From Phycisphaerae bacterium (GTDB lineage: Bacteria > Planctomycetota > Phycisphaerae > JAJVII01): 64,000 nt of DNA. Below, piece after piece: positions 61,807 to 64,000 of this stretch. Location of the stretch: the NCBI GenBank assembly GCA_022072085.1, contig JAJVII010000022.1:62001-126000 (forward strand), in the 5' to 3' direction. A program made the translations under genes and the position numbers. Position 1 is the first letter of the stretch. Each line of letters begins with the position of its first letter. The notes beneath the pieces are model-generated. The model did no database searches. It saw only the letters and a list, made by a program, of their open reading frames with translations, and was not told the origin of the DNA.

Positions 61807-63176
61807 TGCAAGCCGAACTGTGGCGGCGTGCGCTTTGCATCGCGGCGATGGCCTGCGTGCTGGCCGCCGGCCTGCCGGCGCGGGCAGCGGGCAAGGGGCC
61901 AGCCAAGCTCGAAGACGTCAAGATCTACCTGATCCTCAAGGACGACACGAAGCTCATCGGCGACCTGGCCGACTACAACCGCGAGCGCATCGTCGTGCGC
62001 GAGCAGGGCACGGGCAAGCTGGTGGCGGTCGGGTGGGACCAGTTCAAGCCGTACGGCTGCTACTTTCTCCAGAAACGGTTGACCAATCCCAACTCGGCGG
62101 AGGTGAACTTCAGGCTGGGGGCGTACTGCTTCGCCAACGACCTGCGCGACCTGGCGTACGAGCACTTCGACACCGCCCGCAGGCTGGACCCCTCCTACGC
62201 GGGGAAGATCAAGGACCTAGTGACCGGCCGCCTGCGCGGCGTGCCGCTGGCGATCGGGCTGATCAACGCCGACGAACTGGCTGAGCTGGAGCGGCGCGAA
62301 GCGGGCGACGAGCAGCGGACCGAAGTGCAGACCCGCCGCCCCGACACGGTGGTGAAGTATCAGAAGTTCACCCCCGAGCAGCAGGCGTATGCGCTCAGGC
62401 AGATACGCCTGTTCGGTGACAAGGTGAACGAGAAGATGGGAACCAAGCTGGTCCCCGTCGAGACGGCGCACTTCGTAATCTTTACCGACTGGCCCGCGAC
62501 CCTGCACAACGGCGCGTCGCAGATGTTCGAGCGGATCTACGAGCGGCTGTGCGAGCAGTTCGACATCCCGGCCGACGAGAACATCTTCCTGGGCAAGATG
62601 CCGATTTTTGCCTTCGACAACGGCGACGAATACCAGAAGTTCATGAAGGACGTGGACCAGGTGGCGGCGATCGCCGGGTCGATCGCCTACGTTCGGGCCA
62701 ACGGCGACGGCTACGAGCACATGAACCTGTATCGCTACGGTAACGCGCTGCTGCTGGAAAAGACCGTCACGCACGAAATGGTCCACGCGTTCAGCAACCG
62801 CTACCGCTCGAACATCCCCCTGGAGGGCTGGCTGAACGAGGGGCTGGCCGAGGTGATGTCGGGCGCCCTGGTGCCGCGAAGCCGGACGATGGAGCGGGCC
62901 CGCTACATCGCGAAGACGCAGCTCGAACGCGGCAAGATCGACTACGAGAAGTTCATGCACGGCTACAGCTCGCCGGCGGGAGGCTACTACCCGATCTGCA
63001 CGGTGATGGTGGAATACCTGTTGCGAAAGGACTCGCACAAGTTCCTGGAGATGATCGAGTCGATCAAGAAGGGAACGGCCACTGAGGCGGCGCTGCGGGG
63101 GGTCTTCAACATCGACTATCGCGAACTGACCGCGAAGGTGGAGGCGTGGGTGAAGGCGGACTTCCCCAAGGTGTGA
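61803..63176 (+). CDS. Exported zinc-metallopeptidase-like protein (gluzincin, DUF1570-like)
   Basis: The 457-residue product has a signal peptide (WRRALCIAAMACVLAAGLPA). A region of about 130 residues before the peptidase domain has a small beta-domain (VKIYLILKDDTKLIGDL) and a TPR-like helical pair. A gluzincin-type active site then follows: HEMVH (324-328) with NEGLAE (345-350) carrying the third zinc ligand. It is therefore probably a zinc protease, with substrate unknown. The ATG at 61803 overlaps the hflX stop (ATGA), with GGAGG upstream, so translation is coupled. It is convergent with the last gene, 15 bases away. Confidence 0.8.
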   Translation: MMQAELWRRALCIAAMACVLAAGLPARAAGKGPAKLEDVKIYLILKDDTKLIGDLADYNRERIVVREQGTGKLVAVGWDQFKPYGCYFLQKRLTNPNSAEVNFRLGAYCFANDLRDLAYEHFDTARRLDPSYAGKIKDLVTGRLRGVPLAIGLINADELAELERREAGDEQRTEVQTRRPDTVVKYQKFTPEQQAYALRQIRLFGDKVNEKMGTKLVPVETAHFVIFTDWPATLHNGASQMFERIYERLCEQFDIPADENIFLGKMPIFAFDNGDEYQKFMKDVDQVAAIAGSIAYVRANGDGYEHMNLYRYGNALLLEKTVTHEMVHAFSNRYRSNIPLEGWLNEGLAEVMSGALVPRSRTMERARYIAKTQLERGKIDYEKFMHGYSSPAGGYYPICTVMVEYLLRKDSHKFLEMIESIKKGTATEAALRGVFNIDYRELTAKVEAWVKADFPKV

Positions 63177-63191
63177 CGGGACTGCCCGCGC

Positions 63192-64000
63192 TCACGGTTC
63201 GGCGTCATGCTTCGCCGGCAGCTTCCAGTCGATCAGCCGCGTGACCAGCCGCTCCGCCGACGCCGGCGTGAGGCCCGTCACCTGGCCGTTCGCGTAGCCC
63301 ACCAGGGCGGCCGTCAGGTCGCCGGTCACCATGACGATGCCGCAGCCGTCGTCCCCGAATCGGCGGATCGAAAAGACCAGCGGCCGCGTCGCGCGCGGCA
63401 GGCTGTCCACGTGCCGCATCCAGACCTTGCCGTCCTTGTCGGCAACGCCCTCGTGCAGCGGCGTGCCCTTGTCCATCGGCGCCAGGCCGAGCTTCAGTTC
63501 GGCCGCCAGCTTGCGGAAGCTGTCGGCAAAGGCCGCGTCGCCACCGGCTGCGTCGACCAGCAGCAGGCCGCCGCCCTCGACGTAGCGCTTCAGGTGCTCC
63601 TTCTGCGCGTCGTTCAACTGGATCGGACCGACGCCGGTCAGGTGCGCGACGGGCAGTTCGTCGGCCGGCACGGGCTCGATGAAGTCGCGCACCTGCGTCG
63701 CGATGCCGATCCGCCGCGCGTTGCGCAGGCGGACGTCCATCGTGCTCCAGGCGTCGGGCTCGGGGTTCCACTGGAAGTCCGAGCCCCACTTGAACCGGCC
63801 GATGGTCACGGTGCGTTCGGCCCTGTGGCCCAGATCGACGACGCGGTAGCTCTCGCCGCGGCCGAGCAGCCCCTCGGCCCGGTCGGTGGTGTACTGGACC
63901 AGGTTGTCGCCCAGTTGAAAGAGCTTGACGCCCGAGAGGGTGTCGAACTTCTGCCACGCGCAACTGACGTCCAGCGGCGAGAGCAGCATGAACAGGCGTA
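63192..64000 (-). CDS. DUF4159-type domain protein, partial (5' end beyond the window)
   Basis: The frame is open to the window edge, so its N-terminus lies outside; at least 265 residues are seen. The pattern fits the DUF4159 domain: VRLRNARRIGIATQVRDFIE, a core PVAHLTGVGPIQLNDAQKEH, YVEGGGLLLVDAAGG and AAFADSFRKLAAELKLG. The end has a region with FSIRRFGDDGCGIVMVTGDL. It is common in planctomycetes near membrane proteins with exported halves; the function is unknown. The end of the frame (LIDWKLPAKHDAEP) is probably near the true C-terminus. Confidence 0.75.
   Translation of the reverse strand, partial: RLFMLLSPLDVSCAWQKFDTLSGVKLFQLGDNLVQYTTDRAEGLLGRGESYRVVDLGHRAERTVTIGRFKWGSDFQWNPEPDAWSTMDVRLRNARRIGIATQVRDFIEPVPADELPVAHLTGVGPIQLNDAQKEHLKRYVEGGGLLLVDAAGGDAAFADSFRKLAAELKLGLAPMDKGTPLHEGVADKDGKVWMRHVDSLPRATRPLVFSIRRFGDDGCGIVMVTGDLTAALVGYANGQVTGLTPASAERLVTRLIDWKLPAKHDAEP

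Overview
The window is high-GC bacterial DNA and most likely from a planctomycete, perhaps of the Phycisphaerae type; this is inferred, as there is no rRNA or marker gene in view. The reasons are the mass of large secreted proteins with beta-propeller, FnIII, HEAT or TPR repeats, the PEP-like lipoproteins, a DUF4159-type and a DUF1570-like gene, a planctomycete-style integrase remnant, and the long palindromic intergenic repeats.

Layout. 0.2-7.2 kb (minus strand): a heavy-metal efflux operon reading small Cys-containing secreted protein, CusC/CzcC-like channel, CusB/CzcB-like adaptor, CusA/CzcA-like RND pump, and a truncated P-II-like gene. 7.3-10.2 kb: a secreted kelch/FnIII gene with integrase remnants on both sides. 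10.4-14.5 kb (minus): an exo-rhamnogalacturonan-lyase-like lipoprotein, a gutted M28 peptidase and a YwaF-type membrane protein. 14.7-23.1 kb: large secreted repeat proteins (NHL-type propeller, HEAT/kelch/FnIII, FG-GAP). 23.2-28.3 kb: three tandem purple-acid-phosphatase-like genes. 28.3-36.0 kb (minus): a likely operon of a membrane-anchored PQQ-type propeller, a rifampin-phosphotransferase-like dikinase and an EMC3/DUF106 (Oxa1 superfamily) protein with a large exported insert. This is the least expected gene set in the window. 36.3-42.0 kb: a small membrane protein, a two-domain alpha/beta hydrolase, a glycosidase-like lipoprotein and an unknown secreted protein.

42.2-49.4 kb carries metabolism and transport: metallophosphoesterase, CDF transporter, aldehyde dehydrogenase, amidohydrolase, SAM methyltransferase and a LarA-like racemase. 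Between these genes lie striking imperfect palindromes of several unrelated word families. 49.6-64 kb: two unknown exported proteins, two TPR proteins (one of 1817 residues), HflX, a zinc metallopeptidase-like protein in translational overlap with HflX, and a DUF4159-type gene cut by the window edge.

The genes point to a polysaccharide- and phosphoester-scavenging cell with an elaborate periplasm or envelope and metal resistance. No tRNA, rRNA or CRISPR array was seen. All functional names rest on motif reading, not on database searches.
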